Shown in pieces: positions 18,605 to 27,147 of a stretch of 64,000 nt of DNA. Source of the DNA: Pseudomonas sp. Leaf58 (GTDB lineage Bacteria > Pseudomonadota > Gammaproteobacteria > Pseudomonadales > Pseudomonadaceae); NCBI RefSeq assembly GCF_003627215.1, contig NZ_CP032677.1, positions 4,159,501-4,223,500 of the forward strand. Direction: 5' to 3'. The translations under genes and the position numbers were made by a program. How positions within the stretch are numbered: the first letter of the stretch is position 1; each line of letters starts with the position of its first letter. Below the pieces are notes generated by a model. The model made no database searches, was not told where the DNA came from, and saw nothing but the letters and a program-made list of their open reading frames with translations.

Positions 18605-18629
18605 GCTGGGGCCGCTATGCGGCCCCAGC
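18605..18629. terminator. GC-rich hairpin between convergent genes
   Basis: gctggggccgc-tat-gcggccccagc: a perfect 11-bp stem with a 3-base loop, without a T run. It sits exactly between the small membrane protein gene and pdxH and is likely a shared transcript end. Confidence 0.65.
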
Positions 18630-18633
18630 GAGC

Positions 18634-19281
18634 TCAGGGCGCCAGCCGCTCTCGCAGCCATTGCCCATCGACCAGCCGGTAGTTCAAGCGGTCATGCAAG
18701 CGGCTAGCCCGCCCCTGCCAGAACTCGATGCGCTCAGGCAGCAAACGGTACCCGCCCCAGTGTTCCGGGCAATGCGGCTGGGTATCGGAAAAGCGCGCCT
18801 CGGTGGCCTTGACCAGGCCCTCCAACTCTTCGCGCCCAGCAATCACCTGGCTCTGTGGCGAAGCCCAGGCGCCCAGCCGGCTGCCCAGTGGGCGTACCTG
18901 GTAGTAGGCGTCCGACTCCTGCGCCGTAACCTTTTCCACCCGCCCTTCAATACGCACCTGACGCTCCAGCGCCGGCCAGAAGAAGGTCATGGCAGCGAAA
19001 GGGTTGGCCAGCAGCTGCTGGCCCTTGGCGCTGTCATAGTTGGTGAAGAAGGTAAAACCCCGCTCATCGAGCCCCTTCAGCAGCAAGATGCGGCAGTGCG
19101 GGCGGCCCTCGCCATCGACAGTAGCGAGGGTCATGGCGTTGGCTTCCACCGGTACCTGCTCGGTTTTCACCGCATCGGCGAACCACTGGTGGAACAGGGC
19201 GAACGGCTCCCCCGGGGCCTGGGCTTCGGCCAAGCCATCACGGGTGTAGTCGCGGCGCATATCGGCCAGGGATTGGGTCAT
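18634..19281 (-). CDS. pdxH: Pyridoxamine 5'-phosphate oxidase
   Basis: 215 residues, the standard size. The FMN enzyme oxidises pyridoxine or pyridoxamine 5'-phosphate to pyridoxal 5'-phosphate in the cytoplasm. FMN-contacting segments are [25 protein letters not shown] near residue 65 and [19 protein letters not shown] near 100. The conserved C-terminal block '[19 protein letters not shown]' near 190 ends with the family's terminal RLAP. The upstream neighbour on the same strand is an unrelated lipoprotein; the end faces a hairpin. Confidence 0.96.
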   Translation of the reverse strand: MTQSLADMRRDYTRDGLAEAQAPGEPFALFHQWFADAVKTEQVPVEANAMTLATVDGEGRPHCRILLLKGLDERGFTFFTNYDSAKGQQLLANPFAAMTFFWPALERQVRIEGRVEKVTAQESDAYYQVRPLGSRLGAWASPQSQVIAGREELEGLVKATEARFSDTQPHCPEHWGGYRLLPERIEFWQGRASRLHDRLNYRLVDGQWLRERLAP

Positions 19282-19299
19282 TGCTGCGTTCCTTGACGA

Positions 19300-20283
19300 T
19301 CAGTTGGTCTTCGCAGGGCTATTGGCAGCTACTTTCTTGTCAGCGGTAGCTTTCTTGGCGGCGGGCTTGGCCGGCGCGGTTTTTTTCTTGGCCGTGGTCT
19401 TGGCTGGCGCCTTGGCAGAGGCCTTGGCATTGCCGGCAGGTTTCTTCGCCGCTGCCTTGGCCGCTGGCTTGCTGTCGGTAGCCTTGGCAACTGGCGCCTT
19501 GGCGTCCTGCACCGCCACCATCGGAGCCGGTGCCGGGGCAGCCTGCTGGTACTTGGCCAGCAGTGCGACCATGGTGTTCTGCGGCGTCAGCAGCATTTCA
19601 ACACGGCGGTTCAGGGCACGGCCTTCGGCGCTGTCGTTGGCGGCGCGCGGCATTACCGAGCCCATGCCTTTGAGGGTCAGGCGGTCACGCTGCAAGCCGC
19701 TGAGACGGAAGATGGCCGATACCGAAGCGGCGCGCTCCAGGCTGAGCTTCTGGTTGGCGGCTGCGGCACCGCTGCTGTCGGCATGGCCAAGCACCAGCAC
19801 GGCAGTCTTGCTATCGCCTTCGACGGTTTTAGCCACGCGGGTGATCGGGCCCAGGGTCATCGGCAGCAGCATGTTCGGGCGATCCGGGTTGTACGAGCTG
19901 TCCACCGGGATGGTCACGGCCAGCACGTTGTCGCGGCGCTCCAGCTCCAGCTTGCTGTCTTTGATCGCCTCACGCAGCTTGGGCTCATATTCGTCCAACC
20001 AGGCCTGGGTAGCTTTCTGGTCGATCTTCGGCACGACCGGTCCCTTGGCTTGCTTGTCGTCACCGCCAAACGGCCACCACCAATGACTGGCGCTTTCAGA
20101 CTTGGCATCAGCCTTGACCACTTTTTCGCTGACGGCTGCCTTCACTTCCTGTTCGGCAACCTTGTCCGAACCGAAAGGCCACCAGCTGGAGCTGCCTTCC
20201 TTGGAGCCTCCCGAATTGTGGCTGGCGCAGCCGGTAACGGCGGTCAGGCACAGGGCGAGTGCTAAGGTTTTATGTGAAGACAT
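19300..20283 (-). CDS. OmpA-type lipoprotein with histone-H1-like lysine/alanine tail
   Basis: 327 residues in four parts. (1) A lipobox A-V-T-G-C at Cys19. (2) A linker (20-90) with two Trp-rich repeats (SSSWWPFGSDK, SHWWWPFGGDD). (3) An OmpA_C peptidoglycan-binding domain (about 105-235) with VLVLGHADSSGAA, NQKLSLERAASV and the terminal GRALNRRVEMLL. (4) A tail from about residue 255 of nearly pure Ala, Lys, Pro and Thr (PAAKAAAKKPAG type repeats), like the C-terminus of AlgP/histone H1. The first three parts point to an outer-membrane anchor to peptidoglycan. The tail is unusual in the envelope and could bind polyanions such as LPS, DNA or alginate; that is inference. Confidence 0.85.
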   Translation of the reverse strand: MSSHKTLALALCLTAVTGCASHNSGGSKEGSSSWWPFGSDKVAEQEVKAAVSEKVVKADAKSESASHWWWPFGGDDKQAKGPVVPKIDQKATQAWLDEYEPKLREAIKDSKLELERRDNVLAVTIPVDSSYNPDRPNMLLPMTLGPITRVAKTVEGDSKTAVLVLGHADSSGAAAANQKLSLERAASVSAIFRLSGLQRDRLTLKGMGSVMPRAANDSAEGRALNRRVEMLLTPQNTMVALLAKYQQAAPAPAPMVAVQDAKAPVAKATDSKPAAKAAAKKPAGNAKASAKAPAKTTAKKKTAPAKPAAKKATADKKVAANSPAKTN

Positions 20284-20383
20284 CAGCGATACACCATGAA
20301 ATAGAAAGAAATTTTACCAACTCACTGCAGTGCGTTGGCATTCAGGATAGTCAAAGGGGGGCGGCAATACCCGCATTACCCGA

Positions 20384-21529
20384 TCAAAGGCAACTGGCAA
20401 GGACACGTACCAGTTGTTGGGCTCGTGGGTCCATGAGCACATACGGCCCGAGGGTATTGACCACGAAACCGAAGGCCACATCGTGCTCCGGGTCGGCGAA
20501 ACCGACTGAACCACCGGCGCCGGGGTGGCCGAAAGCGCGCGCGCCAAGACCGAAGGTGGCATTGGCCACGGCGGGCTGGTCGAGCATGCAACCCAGGCCA
20601 AAACGGGTCTGAGTGAGCAAAGTGCGATCCTGGCCTAGGCTGTGCTCGCGCGTCAGCTCATCGAGCAGTTCGGATTCGAGCAGGCTGCCGTCCAGCAACC
20701 CGGCATAAAAGCCCGCCAGGCTGCGCGCGTTGCCGTGGCCGTTGGCCGCTGGCTGCTGCATGCGCCGCCATTCCGGCTTGTTGGTACTGGTCAAAATTGC
20801 CGGCGGGTTGGTAAAGGCACGGGTCGACAGCGCCTCGGGCTCGCGCAGGGTCACCTGCAGCAAGCGCTGCGCGGCAGCGTCACCCACGTTGCCCTTGCCG
20901 CGGGCGATATGCGCCACGCGATGAAACTCATCGTCCGCCAGGCCGACATGAAAATCCAAACCCAGCGGCCGCGCAGTGCGGGCCACGATCGAGTCGCCAG
21001 GGCTACGGCCATCGGCGCGGCGGATCAGCTCGCCAATCAGCCAGCCGTAGGTGATGGCGGCATAGCCATGTTCGCTGCCGGGTGTCCACCAAGGCGTTTC
21101 CGCAGCCAGCGCATCGACCATGGCCTGCCAGTCATACAAGGCTTCGGCCGGCAGCAGCTGACGAATAGCCGGCAAGCCGGCGCGGTGGCTGAGCAGTTGG
21201 CGCAGGGTGATCGACTGTTTACCGGCCTGAGCGAATTCGGGCCAATAGTTGGCGACCGGGGCGTCCAGGGCCAGCTTGCCCTCGCCGACCAGCTGCAGTG
21301 CAGTGACAGCAGTGAAGGTTTTGGTGCAGGAGAACAAGTTAGCGATGGTGTCACTGTGCCAAGCCTGCTGGCGGTCCTTGTCGGCACTGCCGGCCCACAG
21401 GTCCACGACGGTTTCGCCACCGACCTGGATGCACAGCGCCGCACCACGCTCCTGCGGATCCTCGAACAGCGCGGCGAAGGCTTCGCGCACTGCTTCGAAC
21501 TTCAGCTCATAGTGACCCTGGATCTGCAC
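20384..21529 (-). CDS. Serine hydrolase of the beta-lactamase/EstB esterase family
   Basis: 381 residues, no signal peptide. The class C beta-lactamase fold is indicated by the Ser67-Cys-Thr-Lys70 motif (NLFSCTKTFTAV), the YxN-like tyrosine motif near residue 165 (AAITYGWLIGE) and a C-terminal GHPGAGG in place of KTG. This is the pattern of EstB-type cytoplasmic esterases that hydrolyse short acyl esters rather than beta-lactams. It is a single gene; the natural substrate is not indicated. Confidence 0.88.
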   Translation of the reverse strand: MQIQGHYELKFEAVREAFAALFEDPQERGAALCIQVGGETVVDLWAGSADKDRQQAWHSDTIANLFSCTKTFTAVTALQLVGEGKLALDAPVANYWPEFAQAGKQSITLRQLLSHRAGLPAIRQLLPAEALYDWQAMVDALAAETPWWTPGSEHGYAAITYGWLIGELIRRADGRSPGDSIVARTARPLGLDFHVGLADDEFHRVAHIARGKGNVGDAAAQRLLQVTLREPEALSTRAFTNPPAILTSTNKPEWRRMQQPAANGHGNARSLAGFYAGLLDGSLLESELLDELTREHSLGQDRTLLTQTRFGLGCMLDQPAVANATFGLGARAFGHPGAGGSVGFADPEHDVAFGFVVNTLGPYVLMDPRAQQLVRVLASCL

Positions 21530-21630
21530 CCGCTGTTCTCCGTACGACCATATTCAAAAATGGCGTGCATTGTTTCAGTAGTTTGGCGTTTTGCAAACTG
21601 GCTTGGGCTAGGTGGTGACGACGAACGGTG

Positions 21631-23865
21631 CTAAGGAGTCGGCTCTTCCAGCTGGGCGCGCAGCTGGCTCATTGCCTGCAAATTGCTCTTGCGCACCGCG
21701 TCAACAAACCCCGGATATGGCATATCGGTAATCGCCACCAACCCCAGGTGACCATTTTCGCCATCGAGCAGGCGCCCGCTGGCCGGCTGGTCGAGGTACT
21801 GGAACCAGTGCGCGCCCACAATTACTGGCTGTGCCAATGCCGCCTTGAGAAAGTTGCCGTAGGCGGGGCCACGGTCTTCTTCCCGCGCCACTTCCACCGG
21901 CCCCGGCCAGAACGGCCCGCGATCACGCGAGCCGAACTGGAACTCGGACACCAGCACCGGTTTGTCCAACTCACCCAGGCGCGCGAAGTCGTAGCCGTCC
22001 TGCGGTTTCAGGGTATAGAAGTTGAAACTGAGCACATCGCAGAACTCGGCGCAGGCCTTGACTGCCTCCGGCGTGCTGACCGCATAGCGACCGCCCAACA
22101 GCAGGTGATTGGGCGCATGCCACTTCAACGAATCGGCAATGGTCTTGAAGTAGGTGTCGGCAAAAACTTGCTGGAAGTACTGGTAGTCACGCTCGATTTC
22201 CGGGTGTTCCGGGTTCGGCAGCGGCGCTTCGAAGCCCGGGTCTTCCATCAGCTCCCATGCCGCCAGCTCGATGCCCCAGGCCTTGGATAACCCCTCCTGG
22301 TTACGGTACTTGTCACGCAACTGCTTGAGGAAAGCACGCTTGGCCGGCACATCGGTGGTCAGGCGCAAGGTGCCGTAGGCCAGGCCGTAACGCGCCTTGG
22401 GATCGTCACCCGGGGCAGCCCAGGCCAGCTCGTTGTCGGCGAAATAGCCAATCAGCCACGGGTCGTCACGGTGATCACGGGCGGCAATCGCCACCGCGCG
22501 CTCGGTAGCCATGGCAAACCGTGGGTCGAACGGGTCGGGCATGCTGCCCCACCAGTCCATACCCGTACTGATGCTGGCGTAATCGCCGACGATCGACAGT
22601 GGCAAGGTATACGGTATGCGCTTGGCCTGGCCCAGGGCCGGCTCGCTCCAGTTGCCGACCGTATTGAAACCCCAGGCCTGCAGGCGATCAAGCGCATGTG
22701 TTTGCCAGCGGGCGGCATCCAGCACCAGCGGAGGGCAGGTGGCCGGCTGCCCCTCTACCGCGGGCGGGCAGGGTTTGCCATAGGTGCGCTGCACATTGGC
22801 GGCATAGAAGTCGAACCAGCGCCCCTGTTTGAAGTTGCGCCCTTGCGACGAAGCATTGCCATCGTCGTTGTTGCCTTCGCCATAGAACGCGGCCAGGGCA
22901 TCGCTGTCACCCGGCAAGGCTTTGAACATGCCCTCACGCCCGGCCACATAGGTACGCCCGCCATCTGCGGCCACGGCATTCACACCCAGGGAATAGAACG
23001 GGTGCCCATCCGGCGTTATCAGGTACCAGCGGCCGTTACGCTTTTCGGTGCGGAAGAAGCCCTTGGCCTCGAATGCCGGCCCGGCCAGCAGGCCGCCATA
23101 GCTGTCCAGTGGTTGCTTGCCACGTTCGGCCAACCAACCCTTGAGCTGTTGCTGTTCTTGCGCATCGGCGGCCTTGAGTTGCTGGTCATTGGCGACCTTC
23201 TCTGGCCAATGCCCGCGCGTGGACTGGCCGTAGGCATCGATCAGCTCGTGGTAGGCCGCCTGATAGGCCTGGTCGTCGTCCTGGATGCCCACCCGCTCAA
23301 TCAGCAGGTTCTGCGCCACTTTGGGGCTGGGAATACTCAAGCTGACCGACGCCACCTGCTTGAGGTCCACCGCCCCGGCGCTGCTGGTTAGCAACAGGCG
23401 CTGGCCGCCGTAGCTCCAAGGCATGGGCGGGCCGGCGCGCATGCCCTGGCTCAGCGGCGAACGGGCCGTAAGCGGCACCATGACCGTCTGTGCGGGGCCA
23501 GCCGGCAAGTCGATACGACTGGTCAACTTGCGGCCATCGCTGCCCAGCACCGTGACATCCACCGTCAGCGCCCAATCCATTGCGCTTTGCAGGCGCAAGG
23601 TCAGAAACTGCCCGGTAGACCAGTCCCACACACCGCTTTGCGGGCTCAAGCGCAGGGTCGGCAGCTGGGCCGGGTTGAACACCACGCGCCGCAACACTTC
23701 GCCCTCGGCTGTCTGCTCCGCGTTGTACTGCGGCATGCTGGCGTCCTCGGTCACCACATTGACCACCGAGGCCGGGCGCACGAAGCTGAACAGCGTCTGC
23801 TGCCCAGCCAACAAGTGCGAGCTGAACAACAGGGCGAAAACGGCGGGCAAGGCGCGGCGGACCAT
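21631..23865 (-). CDS. Secreted clan GH-A glycoside hydrolase, beta-agarase (GH50)-like
   Basis: 744 residues. A Sec signal (MVRRALPAVFALLFSSHLLAG, residues 1-21) directs export. A beta-sandwich region (about 25-250) precedes a TIM-barrel domain starting FFRTEKRNGRWYLITPDGHP. The acid/base glutamate is Glu479 in FADNELAWA and the nucleophile is Glu641 in LVSEFQFG, spaced as in clan GH-A. The start of the barrel and the NGRWYLITPDGHPFYSLGVN motif resemble family GH50 beta-agarases; the real substrate in a soil pseudomonad is probably another galactan or exopolysaccharide. I chose the ATG at 23865 because AAGGAG lies 12 bases before it and it gives a clean signal peptide. Confidence 0.78.
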   Translation of the reverse strand: MVRRALPAVFALLFSSHLLAGQQTLFSFVRPASVVNVVTEDASMPQYNAEQTAEGEVLRRVVFNPAQLPTLRLSPQSGVWDWSTGQFLTLRLQSAMDWALTVDVTVLGSDGRKLTSRIDLPAGPAQTVMVPLTARSPLSQGMRAGPPMPWSYGGQRLLLTSSAGAVDLKQVASVSLSIPSPKVAQNLLIERVGIQDDDQAYQAAYHELIDAYGQSTRGHWPEKVANDQQLKAADAQEQQQLKGWLAERGKQPLDSYGGLLAGPAFEAKGFFRTEKRNGRWYLITPDGHPFYSLGVNAVAADGGRTYVAGREGMFKALPGDSDALAAFYGEGNNDDGNASSQGRNFKQGRWFDFYAANVQRTYGKPCPPAVEGQPATCPPLVLDAARWQTHALDRLQAWGFNTVGNWSEPALGQAKRIPYTLPLSIVGDYASISTGMDWWGSMPDPFDPRFAMATERAVAIAARDHRDDPWLIGYFADNELAWAAPGDDPKARYGLAYGTLRLTTDVPAKRAFLKQLRDKYRNQEGLSKAWGIELAAWELMEDPGFEAPLPNPEHPEIERDYQYFQQVFADTYFKTIADSLKWHAPNHLLLGGRYAVSTPEAVKACAEFCDVLSFNFYTLKPQDGYDFARLGELDKPVLVSEFQFGSRDRGPFWPGPVEVAREEDRGPAYGNFLKAALAQPVIVGAHWFQYLDQPASGRLLDGENGHLGLVAITDMPYPGFVDAVRKSNLQAMSQLRAQLEEPTP

Positions 23866-23944
23866 AAGGCTGGGGCTCTCCTTCAGGGCCCTCATGGCCC
23901 AAGACTGAGTAATGGACAACGCGCCGGAGCAAGTGCTCCGGCAG

Positions 23945-26089
23945 TCAGGAAATCTCCCGCCGGAACGGCGGCAGCGCATTGAGAATAGCCTTGCCGTAGC
24001 GTTGGGTGACCAGGCGCCGGTCCAGCAACGTGATGACGCCGCGATCCTGCTCGGTACGCAGCAGGCGACCGCAGGCCTGGATCAGCTTCAGCGAGGCATC
24101 GGGCACGGCAATTTCCATGAACGGGTTACCACCGCGGGCCTCGATCCATTCCGCCAGTGCGGCCTCGACCGGGTCATCGGGCACGGCGAAGGGAATCTTG
24201 GCAATCACTACGTGTTCGCAGTAGGCACCCGGCAGGTCGACCCCCTCGGCAAAGCTGGCCAAGCCAAACAGCACGCTGTGCTGGCCATCATCGACCCGCG
24301 CCTTGTGCTTGTTCAGGGTTTCCTGCTTGGACAGGTTGCCCTGGATCAGCACCAGCTTGCGCCAGTCACGGTCCAGGCCATCGAACACCTCCTGCATCTG
24401 CTTGCGCGAGGAGAACAGCACCAGCGCGCCGCGGGCATCTTCGACGATGTTCGGCAACTCGCGGATGATCGCTGCGGTGTGCGCCGCCGCGTCGCGCGGG
24501 TCGGCCTTGAGGTCGGGGACCCGCAGCAGGCCGGCATCGCCATGCACGAAGGGGCTGGGCACCACACAAGTGACCGCGTCACGCGGCAACCCCGAGCGCA
24601 TGCGGAAGCGGTCGAACTTACCCAGCGCGGTCAGCGTTGCTGACGTCACCAGCGCGCCGTGGGCCACGTTCCACAGGCTACGGCGAAGCATTTCGGCAGC
24701 CAGGATGGGGCTGGCGTTGACTTCGATGTCGAACAGCGCCCCACTTTCGGCCAAGGTCAGCCAGCGGGCCATGGGCGGGCTGTCTTCCGGGTCTTCGGCA
24801 GTAAAGGCAGCCCACAGCTCCCAGTTACCCTGGGCACGAGTAACCAAGCTGCCGAACAGCGGGTACCACTCTTCGGCCTGGTGGCTGGCGATACCGATGC
24901 TGACCTCACCGTCCATGCCTTCTTTGAGCAAGTCGGCCAGGCGGGTGAACAGGTCGTTGAGCCGGGCAAAGCCCTTTTTCAGCTCGATACCCACTTCGCG
25001 GATTTGCTCCGGCACCACGCCACCTTCAAAGCGGTAGCGGGGGCGCTCACGGCCTTCGGTGTCCTCGCTGGGGCGGAAGTCGGCAATTTGCTCGCACAGG
25101 GTGAACATGAACTGCTGCTGGGTGCGCACTTCCCGCGCAAGCTCCGGCACCTGCTCGATGTACTTGCCCAGGTCACCGGGCAGCGGGTGCTGCGCCAGCA
25201 GCTTGGTCAGGTTCTTGGCGGTCTGCTCCAGCCAGTCGGCGGTGGAGCGCAGGCGTGAATAGTGGGCAAAATGGCCGATGGCCTTGTCTGGCAAGTGGTG
25301 GCCTTCATCGAACACGTACATGGTGTCACGTGGGTCCGGCAAAACAGCACCGCCGCCCAGGGCCAGGTCGGCCAGCACCATGTCGTGGTTGGTGACGATC
25401 ACGTCGACTTTGCCCATGCCTTCACGGGCCTTGTAGAACACACACTGCTGGAAGTTCGGGCAGTGACGGCCCGTGCATTGGCTGTGGTCGGTGGTCAAGC
25501 GTGCCCAGTCCTGGTCTTCCAGGGCTTCGGGCCAGCTGTCGCGGTCACCGTCCCAGCGGTTGCCGGCAAGCTTCTCGATCATGCTGTTGAACAGCTTTTG
25601 GCTGCGCTCGTCGACCTCGATACGGAAGCCTTCTTCCTCGAACAGCTGGGCAGTGGCCGACTGCGCATGGCCCTCCTGCAGCAGGATGTCGAGCTTGGAC
25701 AGGCACAGGTAGCGACCGCGGCCCTTAGCCAGGGCGAAGCTGAAGTTGAGCCCGCTGTTGCGCATCAGGTCGGGCAGGTCCTTGAAGACGATTTGCTCTT
25801 GCAGTGCCACGGTGGCGGTGGCGATCACCAGGCGTTTGCCAGCGGCCTTGGCGGCCGGAATGGCTGCCAGGCTGTAGGCCACCGTCTTACCGGTACCGGT
25901 GCCTGCTTCCACTGCCACCACGGCAGGCTCGCCCGCACGGCGGCCTTCATCGTCGCAGGCGATGTCACCAAGCACCTTGGCGACTTCGGCAATCATCAGG
26001 CGTTGGCCATAGCGCGGTTTGAGGCTCTTGGCTTCGAGAAAACGCGAATAGGCGCCTTGGATGGTGGCTTTGAGTTCGTTGCTGATCAT
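23945..26089 (-). CDS. dinG: ATP-dependent DNA helicase DinG
   Basis: 714 residues, an XPD-like 5'-3' superfamily 2 helicase that resolves R-loops and G-quadruplexes and is part of the SOS response. Walker A is EAGTGTGKT at 61-69, and the DEGH box is at 261-264. The 4Fe-4S cysteines are Cys129, Cys205, Cys210 and Cys216 (QCTGRHCPNFQQC). The C-terminal motif VI is QACGRLLRTEQDRG near residue 680. A LexA box lies 22 bp upstream of the start. A stem-loop (23923-23942) follows the stop codon. Confidence 0.96.
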   Translation of the reverse strand: MISNELKATIQGAYSRFLEAKSLKPRYGQRLMIAEVAKVLGDIACDDEGRRAGEPAVVAVEAGTGTGKTVAYSLAAIPAAKAAGKRLVIATATVALQEQIVFKDLPDLMRNSGLNFSFALAKGRGRYLCLSKLDILLQEGHAQSATAQLFEEEGFRIEVDERSQKLFNSMIEKLAGNRWDGDRDSWPEALEDQDWARLTTDHSQCTGRHCPNFQQCVFYKAREGMGKVDVIVTNHDMVLADLALGGGAVLPDPRDTMYVFDEGHHLPDKAIGHFAHYSRLRSTADWLEQTAKNLTKLLAQHPLPGDLGKYIEQVPELAREVRTQQQFMFTLCEQIADFRPSEDTEGRERPRYRFEGGVVPEQIREVGIELKKGFARLNDLFTRLADLLKEGMDGEVSIGIASHQAEEWYPLFGSLVTRAQGNWELWAAFTAEDPEDSPPMARWLTLAESGALFDIEVNASPILAAEMLRRSLWNVAHGALVTSATLTALGKFDRFRMRSGLPRDAVTCVVPSPFVHGDAGLLRVPDLKADPRDAAAHTAAIIRELPNIVEDARGALVLFSSRKQMQEVFDGLDRDWRKLVLIQGNLSKQETLNKHKARVDDGQHSVLFGLASFAEGVDLPGAYCEHVVIAKIPFAVPDDPVEAALAEWIEARGGNPFMEIAVPDASLKLIQACGRLLRTEQDRGVITLLDRRLVTQRYGKAILNALPPFRREIS

Positions 26090-26110
26090 GGTCTGCAGGC
26101 GCCCGGAGGG

Positions 26111-26126
26111 CTGGATATATTTTCAG
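26111..26126. promoter_or_regulatory. LexA box (SOS operator) for dinG
   Basis: ctggatatattttcag: CTG-N10-CAG with an AT-rich centre, matching the gammaproteobacterial LexA consensus (CTG TATATATATA CAG) in 12 or more of 16 positions. It is 22 bp before the dinG ATG and 62 bp before the divergent CopD-like gene. Confidence 0.85.
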
Positions 26127-26187
26127 TGTTTCGCATGGGGCGGCTATCATACCCCGCTATTGCCCTTTATGCCGCATGGAGATCCGG

Positions 26188-26652
26188 ATGCTCGCTTTTG
26201 CCCTGCCCTACACACTGCATGTTCTGGCTGCCCTGGTATGGGTCGGCGGCATGTTCTTCGCTTGGCTGGTGCTACGCCCGGCAACGGTTGCAGCCCTTGA
26301 AGGGCCTGCGCGGTTGCGCCTGTGGGTGGAAGTTTTCCGACGCTTCTTCGGCTGGGTCTGGCTGGCCGTGGCTATTTTGGCGATAAGTGGTATCGGCATG
26401 TTGCACATGCGCTTCAGCGGCTTCGAGACCGCGCCAAAGTACGTGCAGGTGATGATTGGCGGGGGGATTGCCATGTTCGCCCTGTTCATGCGCATCCAAG
26501 CGCTGCTGCTGCCGGAACTGAAGGCGGCGGTGCAGGCCGAGGACTGGCCGACGGGTGCGGCGGTGTTGGGGCGGATTCGGCGGATGGTGGGGATCAACCT
26601 GCTGCTGGGCCTGGCCGTGGTCGCAGTGGCCAGTTCGCGCCTGATGATCTGA
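26188..26652 (+). CDS. CopD-like integral membrane protein
   Basis: 154 residues, four membrane helices, no soluble domain. Features of the CopD / DUF2269-like copper-resistance or haem-membrane family are the early His (LHVLAALVWVGGMFFAWLVL, residues 10-30), RFFGWVWLAVAILAISGIGML near 55, and a charged cytoplasmic loop before the last helix. Such proteins are thought to bind haem or copper in the inner membrane, but the role is not established. I use the ATG at 26188 with GGAG at 6 bases; the ATG at 26176 has no site. It may share the dinG control region. Confidence 0.72.
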   Translation: MLAFALPYTLHVLAALVWVGGMFFAWLVLRPATVAALEGPARLRLWVEVFRRFFGWVWLAVAILAISGIGMLHMRFSGFETAPKYVQVMIGGGIAMFALFMRIQALLLPELKAAVQAEDWPTGAAVLGRIRRMVGINLLLGLAVVAVASSRLMI

Positions 26653-26659
26653 TGCTGCC

Positions 26660-26728
26660 TGCACCGGCCCCGTCGCCGGCAAACCAGCGCCCATAGGCAC
26701 TCGCTGGCGTGCCGGCCATAGGGCCAGT
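26660..26728. repeat. Imperfect inverted repeat (REP-like) in a short intergenic gap
   Basis: Sequences around 26662-26690 (accggccccgtcgccggc...) and 26700-26728 (cgctggcgtgccggcc...) are imperfect complements. The palindrome lies between the CopD-like gene and the convergent DUF1145 gene. It is probably an eroded extragenic palindrome that serves as a transcript end. Confidence 0.5.
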
Positions 26729-26770
26729 ACCGTTTTTCACAGGTGCTGCAGGATCAGCTCGCTGCCAGCT

Positions 26771-27049
26771 TCAGGGCCGGGCTGCGGGCGCCTCCTGCGC
26801 ACGGGGAATGGACATGACATGGAAGATACCCGTCAACAGGATCTGCAAGCGATCGAACCAGCGGTGACTGCGCCCGCGCAGGCTGCGATTGAAAAACAGC
26901 ACCTCAAGCAGGTGCAAGCTCAGCAAGGCGATGCCAGCCGCGTTGATCAGCAGGTTGAAGGGCAAGGGCTGTGGCATCAACTGATTGAACAACACCACCC
27001 CCCAGAAAACGACCGTCAGGACTTTGCCCACACCAAGGATGAACTTCAT
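26771..27049 (-). CDS. DUF1145 family membrane protein
   Basis: 92 residues with two membrane helices (residues 5-24 and 30-50) and a basic C-terminal half (RSLRGRSHRWFDRLQILLTGIFHVMSI). The motif 'LPFNLLINAAGIALLSLHLLEVLFFN' is typical of DUF1145 as I recall it. No function is known. The first two helices plus the HxxE-like 'LHLLEVLFF' suggest a small inner-membrane protein. It is a single gene, downstream of the tandem OmpA lipoproteins on the same strand. Confidence 0.75.
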   Translation of the reverse strand: MKFILGVGKVLTVVFWGVVLFNQLMPQPLPFNLLINAAGIALLSLHLLEVLFFNRSLRGRSHRWFDRLQILLTGIFHVMSIPRAQEAPAARP

Positions 27050-27147
27050 ACTCCGCCCCTATGGATTGTCGTTATAGCGAGACCGCCGCTACACGCGGGC
27101 CGTGCGCCGCACACTAAATGCAAGGCCGAAGCAGGCACCAGCCCCCC

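Noticed and set aside
23923..23942. Stem-loop after dinG as a strong terminator
   Set aside because: The 8-bp stem has no T run on the dinG strand, so it is only mentioned as a possible 3'-end structure.
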